A DNA stretch of 64,000 bases from Gaiellasilicea sp963730405. Its GTDB lineage: Bacteria; Actinomycetota; Thermoleophilia; Gaiellales; Gaiellaceae. The position numbers and the translations under genes were made by a program. The stretch's first letter is position 1. The number at the start of each line of letters is the position of its first letter. Positions 46,865 through 55,408 of the stretch are shown here, in pieces. The stretch is from the NCBI GenBank assembly GCA_963730405.1, contig CAVSRW010000014.1, forward strand, positions 148,497 through 212,496, written 5' to 3'. Below the pieces are notes generated by a model, which did not search any database, was not told the DNA's origin, and worked only from the letters and a program-made list of their open reading frames with translations.

Positions 46865-48318
46865 ACGATCTCCACCCGCGAGGTCCCGAGCAGACCCTGC
46901 GGCCGCCAGCTCATCAGCACGACCAGGAGCGCGCCCAGGAGCAGGATCCTGGTGATGCTCGGCTCCGTCACGAGCCGGTTCTCCCAGACGAATGCAGCCA
47001 GGTAGAGCGTCGGCACGAGCAGAATCGTCCGCCAGATCCCGCGCACCTCCGTGAGGGCCAGCAGCGCGACGATCAGGAGGATGAAGCCGGCGTTCCCGAG
47101 GCGGGTCGGGTCGATCGGATGCACGACCCAGCCGTCGAGCAGATCGGAGAAACGGCCGCCCTCGATCGAGCCGGACGTCCAGGCGGGCCGGAAGGCCTCG
47201 GCCAGCTGGTAGACGACGATCCCGAAGACGATCGTCGCCCCTGCGACCAGTGCGAGCCGCTTCCACGGCCGCACGAGCGCGATCAGCCCGAGCCCGATCG
47301 CTGCGTAGAAGAGCGCGCGCGCGTTGCTCGGGTCGCGCAGGAGCTCCAGCGAGACGTTGATCGTGATCGCGCCGATCACGACGCCGGGGATGCTGCCGGC
47401 GCCGCCGAGGATGACCATCGCGTACACGGTGATCAGCAGCGGCAGGTCGAAGTTCTGCGGGAAGACGCCGAGCTGCAGCGAGGCGAAGATCGCCCCCGTC
47501 AGCCCAGCCGTCGCGGCGCCGAACATGAACGCGAGCAGCTTCAGCCGGTTGACGGGCATGCTCATCAGCTCGGCTGCCAGCGGGTCCTCCCGGAGCGCCC
47601 GCCAGGCGCGGCCGGTGCGCGAATCGTTGACGAACCAGAGCGCGACCACGACGACGGTGAAGACGCCGAGCGAGAGCCAGAGGTAGCTGCGCACCGAGTT
47701 GAACTCGTAGCCGAGGATGCTGATCGGGTCGATGTCGGTGATCCCGTTCGGGCCGCCGGTGAAGTCGGTCGGCCCGTCGTTCCACGGCAGCTTGATCCGG
47801 TCGGCGTTCGTCGCGAGGACGACGTAGATCTGGGCGAAGAAGAGCGTCACGATCGCGAGGTAGTCCCCGAGCAGGCGACGCGAGGGCAGGCCGAGCAGCA
47901 GGCCGAGGAGCGCGGAGCTGACGATCACGATCGCGACCGACGCGAGCGCCGGGAAGTGGAGGTCGAACTGATCCGAGGAGAGGAGGGCGTAGCTGTAGGC
48001 GCCGAAGCCGTAGAAGGCGATGAAGCCGAGGTCGAGGAGTCCGGCCCAGCCGACCACCACGTTGAGGCCCAGCGCGAGCAGCGCGAAGAGGACGGTGTTG
48101 ACCGCGACCCGGATCACGTAGTCGGAGCTGGAGACGAACGGGACGAGCGCGGACACGGCGACGGCGGCCGCCAACAGCGCCCACCACGGCAGCCGCTCGG
48201 CCTGCTGGACGAGCGGTGCGAGTCGGCCGCCGCGAAGACCCGCACGCTCGCCGTGGCGTGCGACCCATTCGTCGACACCGATCTTCGGGCCCTCTGGGGT
48301 TCCCTCGACTTCGCTCAT
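46861..48318 (-). CDS. livM: Branched-chain amino-acid-type ABC permease LivM
   Basis: 485 residues from the ATG at 48318 (GTG 48327 also possible). A hydrophilic N-terminus precedes about ten helices. The LivM core includes ALGLNVVVGWAGLLDLGFIAFYGFGAYSYALL, SRRLLGDYLAIVTLFFAQI, GRAWRALREDPLAAELMSM and the VILGGAGSIPGVVIGA loop. It is longer than most LivM because of three extra C-terminal helices (LGNAGFILLIVALLAL ... LLLGALLVVLMS) after a soluble insert. It pairs with LivH. Confidence 0.93.
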   Translation of the reverse strand: MSEVEGTPEGPKIGVDEWVARHGERAGLRGGRLAPLVQQAERLPWWALLAAAVAVSALVPFVSSSDYVIRVAVNTVLFALLALGLNVVVGWAGLLDLGFIAFYGFGAYSYALLSSDQFDLHFPALASVAIVIVSSALLGLLLGLPSRRLLGDYLAIVTLFFAQIYVVLATNADRIKLPWNDGPTDFTGGPNGITDIDPISILGYEFNSVRSYLWLSLGVFTVVVVALWFVNDSRTGRAWRALREDPLAAELMSMPVNRLKLLAFMFGAATAGLTGAIFASLQLGVFPQNFDLPLLITVYAMVILGGAGSIPGVVIGAITINVSLELLRDPSNARALFYAAIGLGLIALVRPWKRLALVAGATIVFGIVVYQLAEAFRPAWTSGSIEGGRFSDLLDGWVVHPIDPTRLGNAGFILLIVALLALTEVRGIWRTILLVPTLYLAAFVWENRLVTEPSITRILLLGALLVVLMSWRPQGLLGTSRVEIV

Positions 48319-48398
48319 AGGCGGCACTCTCGCCTATGAGCGAGGGGAGGGGGTGCGGGGGAACCGGGAGGTTCCCGCAGGCGACAAGAAGGGGGCCT

Positions 48399-48423
48399 GT
48401 GGGGGAAACATGGTTTCCCCCAC
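48399..48423 (-). terminator. Hairpin between livH and livM
   Basis: GTGGGGGAAAC (48399-48409) and GTTTCCCCCAC (48413-48423) form a perfect 11-bp stem with a 3-base loop. Another stem, GGGAACC/GGTTCCC, lies just beside it. They fall within the operon, so processing or partial termination between livH and livM is more likely than a full stop. Confidence 0.65.
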
Positions 48424-48449
48424 GGGAGTGAGCCGAAGGCGAACGACGC

Positions 48450-49373
48450 TCATACCTTCTGGATGTCCGCCTTTCCGAGCAGGCCGCTCGGGCGCAGCAG
48501 CAGCAGCACGATCAGGATCGAGAAGACGAAGACGTCCTGGAACGTCGACGAGACATAGCCGGTGATGAACGCCTCGGCGAGGCCGATCAGGAGGCCGCCG
48601 AGCATCGCGCCGGGGATCGAGCCGATCCCGCCCACGACCGCCGCCGTGAAACCCTTGAGGCCCGCGATGAAGCCCATCAGGTGGTAGACCTTGTAGAAGA
48701 CGAGGCCGACCATGACCCCGGCCGCGCCCGCGAGCGCCGAGCCGATGAAGAACGTCGCGACGATGACGCGGTCGACGTCGATCCCCTGCATCGCCGCCGC
48801 CTCCCGGTCGAAGGCGGTCGCACGCATCGCCTTCCCGAGCCGGGTGCGGGCGACGAGCAGCGTCAGCGCGAACATCAGCGCGAAGGCGGTCAGGATCACC
48901 GCGATCCGGACGACCGAGATGTTCAGCGGCCCCCAGTGGATCCCCGTGGCGAGGTCGATGTACTCGTAGGTCTCGTAGCTGCGGAAGTCGGCGCCGAAGA
49001 GCAGGAGCGCGCTCGACTGGAGGAAGAAGGAGACGCCGAGAGCGCTGATCAGCGGCGCGATCCGCGGCGCGTTCCGCAGCGGCCGGTAGGCGAAACGCTC
49101 GATCGCGACTCCGAGCAGCCCGGAGCCGACCATCGCGACCGCCAGCATCATGAGGATCAGCGCGACGACGTTGATCGAGACCTCGAGCGCACCGCCGAAG
49201 ACGGTGAGGATCCCGAAGCCGGCGAACGCCCCCATCATGTAGACCTCGCCGTGGGCGAAGTTGAGCAGCTTCAGGATCCCGTAGACCATCGTGTAGCCGA
49301 GCGCGATCAGCGCGTAGACGCTGCCGAGCGTGAGGCCGTTCACGATCTGCTGGACGAAGAAATCCCAGTCCAC
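48450..49373 (-). CDS. livH: Branched-chain amino-acid-type ABC permease LivH
   Basis: 307 residues with eight or more helices. LivH markers: FVQQIVNGLTLGSVYALIALGYTMVYGILKLLNFAHGEVYMMGAF at the start, RPLRNAPRIAPLISALGVSFFLQ, GKAMRATAFDREAAAMQGIDVDRV (cytoplasmic ATPase contact), AAVVGGIGSIPGAMLGG. It forms the channel with LivM. Confidence 0.95.
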   Translation of the reverse strand: MDWDFFVQQIVNGLTLGSVYALIALGYTMVYGILKLLNFAHGEVYMMGAFAGFGILTVFGGALEVSINVVALILMMLAVAMVGSGLLGVAIERFAYRPLRNAPRIAPLISALGVSFFLQSSALLLFGADFRSYETYEYIDLATGIHWGPLNISVVRIAVILTAFALMFALTLLVARTRLGKAMRATAFDREAAAMQGIDVDRVIVATFFIGSALAGAAGVMVGLVFYKVYHLMGFIAGLKGFTAAVVGGIGSIPGAMLGGLLIGLAEAFITGYVSSTFQDVFVFSILIVLLLLRPSGLLGKADIQKV

Positions 49374-49430
49374 CGCGTGACCTTCTCAGAAAGGCGGGCG
49401 GCGGAGCCGCCCCTTTAGGGGTCTTCGCGC

Positions 49431-49464
49431 GGAGGGGGGATCTGCTCCCGCAGATCCCCCCTCC
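49431..49464 (-). terminator. 15-bp perfect hairpin between livK and livH
   Basis: GGAGGGGGGATCTGC (49431-49445) and GCAGATCCCCCCTCC (49450-49464) around a 4-base loop, 6 bases after the livK stop. Such stems after binding-protein genes commonly stabilise that message, giving excess binding protein over permease. Confidence 0.75.
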
Positions 49465-49470
49465 TTGCGC

Positions 49471-50616
49471 CTAACCAACCAGCGTCTTCTTGCCGCCGGC
49501 GCCGATCTTGAAGATGTAGAACTTCGCACCCTTGACGTCACCGCGGGCGGTGAACTGCAGGTTGCCGCCGAGGATGGTCTTCGGGATGAAGGTCGTCCGG
49601 AGGGCCGTCTGCACCTCGGCCCGGGTGGCGTTCCCGTCTGCACACGCCTTCTTGATCGCCGCGATCGCGGCCTGCGTCGCCACGTAGGTGGGCGGCCCGA
49701 AGTTCGAGACGAACTTCTTGCCGTAGCCGCGGATGAAGGCGGCGTTGCCCTTGATCCCACGGATGTCCGGAGCGAACGCGACCACGTAGGAGCCCTGGAT
49801 CTTGAAGTCGCCGGAGTCGAGCCCGTCCGAGCCGACGATGACGGCGCTCTTGCCCTGCTCCTTCATCTGCTGCCCGAAGATCTGGCCGTTGGCCGCGATC
49901 TGCCAGGGCAGGTAGACCACGTCGATCTCGTCGCCGATCTTGGAGACGAGCGACGAGAAGTCGGTCACCTTCTGGTTGACCGAGTTCCGCGTCACCTTGA
50001 CGCCGCCGGCCCGGAGGTTCGCCTGCACGCCGTTCGCGAGCGGCCTCGAGTAGGCGGTCTGGTCGTCGACGATGAAGACCTCCTTGGCCTTCAGCACCTG
50101 GCGGATGTACTTCGCCGTCGTCGGTCCCTGCACGCTGTCGTTCGGGACGACCCGGAAGAAGTTCGGGATCGAGCCGTTGGTCAGGGATGTGCGGGTGGCC
50201 GAGCCGGAGATGAACGGCAGGCGCTGGGCCTTGCGGTAGATCGGCGCGACCGCGAGCACCTCCTGGCTGCCGGCCGGGCCCACGACCGCGAGGACGTTCG
50301 CGTCCGCGTGGAGCTTCGTCCCGGTCGTCGACGCCTGTGCCGGATCGAGCTGCGTGTCCTGCTGGAGGAGCTTGATCGTCCCGCCGCCCAGCTTCTTGAT
50401 CGCGTACTGCGCGAAGCCGAGCTGCTCCTTGCCGATGAAGGCTGCGTCACCCGTGATCGGTCCCTGGAAGCCGATCGTCGGGTTGTCGCAACCCGCGTTG
50501 GGGGCCGCGGTTGCTGTCGGAGCGTCGACCCGCGCCAGCGCCGTCGCCGCGAGCGCGAGCGACACGATGGCGAGCAGCCCGACAGAGGCTGCTCCCTTCC
50601 TTTTCCTACCGTGCAT
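49471..50616 (-). CDS. livK: Branched-chain amino-acid-type substrate-binding protein LivK
   Basis: 381 residues from the ATG at 50616 (AGGAGG seven bases upstream; ATG 50640 is in frame but poorer). Signal peptide about 10-38. Periplasmic-binding fold: TIGFQGPITGDAAFIGKEQLGFAQYAIKKLGGG, VVGPAGSQEVLAVAPIYRKAQ, SATRTSLTNGSIPNFFRVVPNDSVQGP. No lipobox is visible. The ligand may be a branched-chain amino acid, but the family also binds amides and aromatic acids, and an adjacent bicupin hints at a non-standard substrate. Confidence 0.93.
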   Translation of the reverse strand: MHGRKRKGAASVGLLAIVSLALAATALARVDAPTATAAPNAGCDNPTIGFQGPITGDAAFIGKEQLGFAQYAIKKLGGGTIKLLQQDTQLDPAQASTTGTKLHADANVLAVVGPAGSQEVLAVAPIYRKAQRLPFISGSATRTSLTNGSIPNFFRVVPNDSVQGPTTAKYIRQVLKAKEVFIVDDQTAYSRPLANGVQANLRAGGVKVTRNSVNQKVTDFSSLVSKIGDEIDVVYLPWQIAANGQIFGQQMKEQGKSAVIVGSDGLDSGDFKIQGSYVVAFAPDIRGIKGNAAFIRGYGKKFVSNFGPPTYVATQAAIAAIKKACADGNATRAEVQTALRTTFIPKTILGGNLQFTARGDVKGAKFYIFKIGAGGKKTLVG

Positions 50617-50643
50617 TCCATGCCCTCCTGTTGTTGGCATCGA

Positions 50644-51381
50644 CTAAGACGTGGAAAGCAGTTCCGAGTTGTCCTCGTACGCGCGTGAAGCGGGATCGCC
50701 CGACGGATGGAAGACGCCGAGGATGCGCATCACGCCCGGCCCGGTGTTCTCGATGCAGTGCACCTGCTCGGGCGGCAGGTGGAAGCAGGATCCCGGCCGG
50801 AGCGGGATCGACTCGCCGCCGACGTGCGCGAAGCCCTCGCCCTCGACGATGTAGCCGAGCTCGTCGTAGCTGTGGCTGTGATCCGGCGCCCGGCACGGCT
50901 CCACGATCCCGACGAACTGGGTCGCGTCCATGCAGCCTGCGTCCTGGTTGACGAGGTAGCGGAACGTGCGCTTCGCGTCGGCGCGCAGCTCCGGCCGGTC
51001 GGCGAACCGGACGACCACCTCGCGCGGCGAACGGTAGACCTGCTCGACCGGCACGGTCGACGAGACGAGCAGCAGCTCGTCCGGGCCTTCGTTGTCGACC
51101 GTGTACGTCTCGCCTGCGCGGACGTAGACGCCGCTGTCGGGCTCGAGCTCGTACGGATCCCCCTCGAGCTCGAGCGTCCCGCTGCCGGACACGACGAAGA
51201 GGAGCTCGTCCCGCCTCTTGTCGCCGCGCGGGAGCGAGCGCCCCGCCGCATAGCGGGTCACATGCTGCTCGAGGAGCAGAGAGCCGTTGTGGGCGCCCAG
51301 CACGACCTTCTCGAGGGCGGTGTCCCCCTCGAGGCGCCGTCCCGCGACGCCCTCTTCGGCGACGACGAACGTGTGCCGCAT
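50644..51381 (-). CDS. Bicupin protein upstream of livK
   Basis: 245 residues with two cupin modules. Module 1: LLFVVSGSGTLELEGDPYELEPDSGVYVRAGETYTV. Module 2: APDHSHSYDELGYIVEGEGFAHVGGESIPLRPGSCFHLPPEQVHCIEN with a full His/Glu metal set (HSHSYDE...H). This is the germin-like bicupin layout of dioxygenases, isomerases and oxalate-type enzymes. The gene is 27 bases upstream of livK on the same strand, so its product probably acts on the imported ligand. Confidence 0.88.
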   Translation of the reverse strand: MRHTFVVAEEGVAGRRLEGDTALEKVVLGAHNGSLLLEQHVTRYAAGRSLPRGDKRRDELLFVVSGSGTLELEGDPYELEPDSGVYVRAGETYTVDNEGPDELLLVSSTVPVEQVYRSPREVVVRFADRPELRADAKRTFRYLVNQDAGCMDATQFVGIVEPCRAPDHSHSYDELGYIVEGEGFAHVGGESIPLRPGSCFHLPPEQVHCIENTGPGVMRILGVFHPSGDPASRAYEDNSELLSTS

Positions 51382-51467
51382 GGCCGCATCTCACCTGCTG
51401 GCCGGTGTCATGTCAACCGCCGCGAAAACGCAGTGTCATAAGTCGTGTGGTCACCTAGACTCGGCGT

Positions 51468-52433
51468 GTGAACGTCGTCGAGGCGGTGGACCTCCGTCGC
51501 ACCTACCGGATCACGACGGGGACCCTCCGACGACGCTCGCGCGAGATCGAGGCGGTCCGCGGCGTCAGCTTCTCGATCCGCGAGGGCGAGCTTTTCGGGC
51601 TGCTCGGCCCGAACGGCGCCGGCAAGACGACCACGATCAAGATGCTGAACACCCTGCTGATCCCGACCGGTGGGACTGCGCGGGTGCTCGGCTTCGACGT
51701 CGTGCAGGACGCGCGGCGGATCCGGGAGCGGATCGGCTACGTCTTCGGCGGCGACCGCGGTCTCTACGAACGGCTCTCCGCGCTCGACAACCTCCGCTAC
51801 TTCGCCGAGCTCTACGGCGTCGAGCCTCGCCGCCAGCGCGCCCGGATCGACGAGCTGCTCGCACTCGTCGGGCTCCACGGCCGCGAGGGGGAGCGCGTCG
51901 AGGGCTACAGCCGCGGCATGCGGCAACGGCTGCACATCGCCCGTGGGCTCCTGCACGACCCGCCGGTCCTCTTCCTCGACGAGCCGACGATCGGGGTCGA
52001 CCCCGTCGGTGCGCGCGAGCTGCGCGCGCTGATCGCCTCGCTCACCGCGCAGGGCAAGACGGTGCTGCTGACGACGCACTACATGTTCGAGGCCGACTCG
52101 CTCTGCGACCGGATCGCCGTGATCGCGAAGGGCGAGATCGTGGCGCAGGGGACGCCGCAGCAGCTGAAGGCGCGGGTCGAGCAGAGTGGCGTCGTCGAGG
52201 TCGAGGTCTTCGGGATCGACGAGGCGTCGGTGCGCCGGATCGAGGCGCTCCCGGGCGTGCTCACCGTCACGGTCGAGGAGCAGGAGCAGAAGCAGCTCCT
52301 GATCGTGCAGACGGCTCCCGGGGCCGAGCTGACGCATGTGATCCTCGCCCAGCTGCGCTCGGTCTCGGTCGGCCGGGTCGCATCGCGCGAGCCGACGCTC
52401 GAGGACGCGTACGTCCAGCTCGTGACCGCGTGA
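51468..52433 (+). CDS. ABC-2-type exporter ATPase (DrrA/NatA-like)
   Basis: 321 residues, GTG start. Walker A LLGPNGAGKTTTIKMLNTLL, Q-loop region VFGGDRGLYERLSALDNLRYFAELYGV, signature YSRGMRQRLHIARGL, Walker B PVLFLDEPTIGVDP, H-loop TTHYMFEAD, then a C-terminal domain (about 225-321). This is the ATPase of small exporters that extrude drugs, lipids or Na+. GTGA overlap with the first permease shows coupling. Confidence 0.93.
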   Translation: MNVVEAVDLRRTYRITTGTLRRRSREIEAVRGVSFSIREGELFGLLGPNGAGKTTTIKMLNTLLIPTGGTARVLGFDVVQDARRIRERIGYVFGGDRGLYERLSALDNLRYFAELYGVEPRRQRARIDELLALVGLHGREGERVEGYSRGMRQRLHIARGLLHDPPVLFLDEPTIGVDPVGARELRALIASLTAQGKTVLLTTHYMFEADSLCDRIAVIAKGEIVAQGTPQQLKARVEQSGVVEVEVFGIDEASVRRIEALPGVLTVTVEEQEQKQLLIVQTAPGAELTHVILAQLRSVSVGRVASREPTLEDAYVQLVTA

Positions 52434-53206
52434 GCCGACTCGCACGCCTCGTCTGGCTGGGCGTGGTCTTCCACTTCAGGCACCTCTCGCGGAACGCGTT
52501 CGCGGTGACGACGACCACGATCTGGCCGCTCGTCTACGCGACGCTCGCCTACTTCATGTTCGAGGCCGGAAGCGAGCCGGAGACGCTGCTGCTCGCCTCG
52601 CTCGGCGCGGCCGTGATGGGGATCTGGTCGGTCACGACGGTCGACGCCGCCGACTCGATCCAGCGCCAGCGCTGGCTCGGCGTGCTGGAGCTGCTCGTCG
52701 CCGCCCCGGCGCCGTTCTGGGCCGTGCTGCTGCCGATCACGATCGCATCCTCCGCGATCGGGGTCTACTCGCTCGCCTCGACCCTGCTCTGGGGCCGGTT
52801 CGTCTTCGGGATCCCGCTCGAGTTCGAGCAGCCGCTCGTGTTCGCGCTCGCGATCCCGCCGACGATCGTCTCGATCGGGCTGCTCGGCTTCGTGATGGCG
52901 TCCGTGATCGTCCGCTTCCGCGCCGGCTGGGCGGTCGGGAACATGTTCGAGTACCCGGTCTGGCTCGTCACCGGCCTCCTGATCCCGGTCGCGCTCCTGC
53001 CCGCGTGGGTCGAGCCCATCTCGTGGCTCCTCGCCCCGACCTGGGGGATGCGGGCGCTGAGCGACGCCGCGTTCGCGGGTGGGTCGCCGTTCGTGGACAT
53101 CGCGATGTGCCTGGTGCTCAGCGCCGTCTACACCGTCGTGGGGTCGATGCTGCTCGGCCGCTTCCTCGAGTCGGCGCGGCGGCGCGCCACGCTCTCGCTG
53201 ACGTGA
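52430..53206 (+). CDS. ABC-2-type permease 1
   Basis: 258 residues, GTG start. Six hydrophobic helices, with RQRWLGVLELLVAAPAPFWAVLLPIT in the early cytoplasmic loop and the terminal LGRFLESARRRATLSLT. Overlaps both neighbours (GTGA twice). It forms one half of the exporter membrane domain. Confidence 0.9.
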   Translation: MSRLARLVWLGVVFHFRHLSRNAFAVTTTTIWPLVYATLAYFMFEAGSEPETLLLASLGAAVMGIWSVTTVDAADSIQRQRWLGVLELLVAAPAPFWAVLLPITIASSAIGVYSLASTLLWGRFVFGIPLEFEQPLVFALAIPPTIVSIGLLGFVMASVIVRFRAGWAVGNMFEYPVWLVTGLLIPVALLPAWVEPISWLLAPTWGMRALSDAAFAGGSPFVDIAMCLVLSAVYTVVGSMLLGRFLESARRRATLSLT

Positions 53207-53988
53207 CGGCGCTCCGGGTCGCGCTCCTCGGGGGGCTGCTCAGCTTCCGGGGCCTCTTCAGCTGGCTGCATCCCGCCCTCTTCGTGCCGACCATGATCGT
53301 GCCGCCCCTGTTCCAGGTGCTCTTCTTCGCCTACCTCGGCCGGGCGGCCGAGCTCGAGACGGACACGTTCTACGTCGTCGGCAACTCGATCCAGCTGGCG
53401 GCGTTGCCGGGTCTCTTCGCGATGAGCCATGCGATCGCGGGCGAGCGGCGCATGCACACGCTCGCGCACCTGCTCGCGTCGCCGGCGAGCCGCGTGGCGC
53501 TCTTCCTCGGCCGTAGCCTGCCGGTGATGGCGATCGGGATCGTCGTCTCGCTCTCGAGCTTCGTGTTCGGCGCGCTGGTTCTCGACGTCGAGCTCTCCGC
53601 CGGCTCGCTGCCGCTGCTCATGCTGACGATGGCCGCGGCGGCGTTCTCGTGCACGGCGCTCGGGCTGGCGCACGCGGCCGTCTCGTTGCGCGTGCGCGAG
53701 CTCGCCGTCTTCTCGAACCTCGTCTTCGCCGTGCTCCTGGTCTTCTGCGGCGTCAACGTCCCGCTCGACGACCTCCCCGGCTGGATGAGCACGATCGCGC
53801 AGGGCCTGCCGGTGACGCACGCGGTCGAGGCCGGACGCGAGGCCGTCGCCGGCGCGACGCTCGCGGACGTCGGCGGCCTGCTGGCGACGGAGCTCACGAT
53901 CGGGTGCGCGTACCTCGTGCTCGGCCTGGCGCTGCTCCGCTACTACGAGCATGTCGCGCGCCGGAAGGCGACGCTCGAGCTGACCTGA
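53203..53988 (+). CDS. ABC-2-type permease 2
   Basis: 261 residues, GTG start. Six helices; a cytoplasmic loop AGERRMHTLAHLLASPASRVALFLGRSLPVM matches the position of the equivalent loop in permease 1. Two different permeases with one ATPase suggest a heterodimeric channel. A perfect palindrome follows the stop. Confidence 0.9.
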   Translation: MTALRVALLGGLLSFRGLFSWLHPALFVPTMIVPPLFQVLFFAYLGRAAELETDTFYVVGNSIQLAALPGLFAMSHAIAGERRMHTLAHLLASPASRVALFLGRSLPVMAIGIVVSLSSFVFGALVLDVELSAGSLPLLMLTMAAAAFSCTALGLAHAAVSLRVRELAVFSNLVFAVLLVFCGVNVPLDDLPGWMSTIAQGLPVTHAVEAGREAVAGATLADVGGLLATELTIGCAYLVLGLALLRYYEHVARRKATLELT

Positions 53989-53990
53989 GC

Positions 53991-54035
53991 GACAACGGGA
54001 GTAACCAGGGACTGTCCCTGGTTACTCCCGTTGTC
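53991..54035. repeat. Perfect 45-base palindrome (22-bp arms)
   Basis: Arms 53991-54012 and 54014-54035 are exact reverse complements around a single T. The outer part reads GACAACGGGAGTAACC and the core CCAGGGACTGTCCC. The core matches the element at 34560-34604. It spans the whole gap between two convergent genes and could terminate both. Confidence 0.9.
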
Positions 54036-54751
54036 TAGAGCTCGAAGACCTCGAAGTCCTTTCCGAGCACGTGCACGGCGACGTTCCGCACCGGCACCGG
54101 CCCCAGCTCGCCTGCGAAGCTCCCGCGGTGCGCGTGGCCGTGGAGGACGAGGTCGGGCCGATGCGCGCCGATCGGCTGCGCGAGCCGCGAGGAGCCGAGG
54201 AAGGCCCAGATCGTCTCCGGCTCGCCGACGAGCGTCTCCGGAATCGGTGCGTAGTGGAGCAGGACAACGCGGCGGTGGCAGCCGGACACCTGCTCGAGGC
54301 CGGCCTCCAGCGCCTCCACCTCCCGGGTCGTCTCGGCGTAGACCTCCCGCAGGAGCGGCTCGCCGAAGTCCGGCAGCTCGGCGCCCGGGAACCCGCCGAC
54401 GAAGCCCTTGCCGCCGACGATGCCGAGCTCGAGCCCGCCGACCTCGTGGACGGCGAAGTCGCGCTGGAGGACGCTGACGCCGGCCTCCTCCAGGACCGCG
54501 ATCACCTCGTCGCACCGGTTCGCGTGGAAGTCGTGGTTGCCGAGCACTGCGAAGACCGGGGTGTCGAGGGGCCGGCAGGCGTCGGCGAGCACGGCCGCCT
54601 CCTCCGGCTCGCCGTGCGTCGTCAGGTCGCCGGCGAGCAGGATCACGTCGACCGAGCCCTCCAGCTCGGCGAAGGCGCGCGCGATCCGCTCCCGGAGCGG
54701 CTCGGCGCAGTGGATGTCTCCCGCCGCGGCAACGCGGATGGTCTCGGTCAT
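54035..54751 (-). CDS. Calcineurin-like metallophosphoesterase
   Basis: 238 residues. Dinuclear-metal motifs are complete: GDIH (about 11-14), LLAGDLTTHG, GNHD (about 71-74), a His in LLHYAP, and GHAHRG near the C-terminus. It hydrolyses phosphomonoesters or diesters; substrate not readable. No signal peptide, so cytoplasmic. The first gene convergent with the ABC-2 exporter. Confidence 0.93.
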   Translation of the reverse strand: MTETIRVAAAGDIHCAEPLRERIARAFAELEGSVDVILLAGDLTTHGEPEEAAVLADACRPLDTPVFAVLGNHDFHANRCDEVIAVLEEAGVSVLQRDFAVHEVGGLELGIVGGKGFVGGFPGAELPDFGEPLLREVYAETTREVEALEAGLEQVSGCHRRVVLLHYAPIPETLVGEPETIWAFLGSSRLAQPIGAHRPDLVLHGHAHRGSFAGELGPVPVRNVAVHVLGKDFEVFEL

Positions 54752-54813
54752 CGAGCGGCATGTTCACGCGGAGCGGCTTTCACAAACGGGAACGCGGGTA
54801 TAGGCGCCGGGCG

Positions 54814-55383
54814 ATGGCGTACACCCCCGCCGACAACTTCCCCGAGCTGCTGGAGTCGATGAAGCGCGCCGCCGCGGCGCTCCGCGACGCCGAGGTGCCG
54901 TACATGCTCGGCGGCGGTCTCGCCGCCTGGGCGCGCGGCGGCCCGCCGACCGAGCACGACGTCGACTTCTTCGTCCGGCCCGAGGACTCCGAGCGTGCGC
55001 TCGAGGCGCTCCTCGCCGCCGGGATGAAGCCGGAGCGGCCGCCGGAGGGGTGGCTGCTCAAGGCCTGGGACGGCGACACGCTGATCGACCTGATCTTCAG
55101 CCCCGTCGGCGGAACCGTCGACGACGGCTACTTCGAGCGCGCCGAGGAGATGGAGGTGGCCGCCCAGCGGCTGCCCGTTGCGTCGCTCGGCGACGTCCTG
55201 ACGACGAAGCTGATGGCGCTGAACGAGCAGGATCCCGACCTCTCCTCCGTGCTCGAGCTCGCCCGCTCGCTGCGGGAGCAGATCGACTGGGAGTTCGTGC
55301 GCTCGCACACGGCCGGCTCGCCGTTCGCGCGCGCCTTCTTCACGCTCGTCGAGGAGCTCGGCGTCGTCGAGCCGGCCGCGTAG
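54814..55383 (+). CDS. Nucleotidyltransferase-like protein
   Basis: 189 residues from the ATG at 54814. Near residue 28-48, PYMLGGGLAAWARGGPPTEHDVDFFV carries the G-G plus D-x-D core of minimal nucleotidyltransferases of the AbiEii/MNT-like superfamily. It continues with LIDLIF (third acidic residue) and a helical C-terminus. No antitoxin-like partner lies beside it, so an AbiE-type toxin is not supported. Confidence 0.75.
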   Translation: MAYTPADNFPELLESMKRAAAALRDAEVPYMLGGGLAAWARGGPPTEHDVDFFVRPEDSERALEALLAAGMKPERPPEGWLLKAWDGDTLIDLIFSPVGGTVDDGYFERAEEMEVAAQRLPVASLGDVLTTKLMALNEQDPDLSSVLELARSLREQIDWEFVRSHTAGSPFARAFFTLVEELGVVEPAA

Positions 55384-55408
55384 CCGGCCCGACGACCGCC
55401 GATCGCGG

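Noticed and set aside
46064..48268. 734-codon frame whose N-terminal part lies inside livM
   Set aside because: Only its last 266 codons (LivG) are real; the remainder is livM in the wrong frame.
54814..55383. Toxin-antitoxin (AbiE-like) interpretation of the nucleotidyltransferase
   Set aside because: No antitoxin-sized partner gene is adjacent; the neighbours are a phosphoesterase and a protease.
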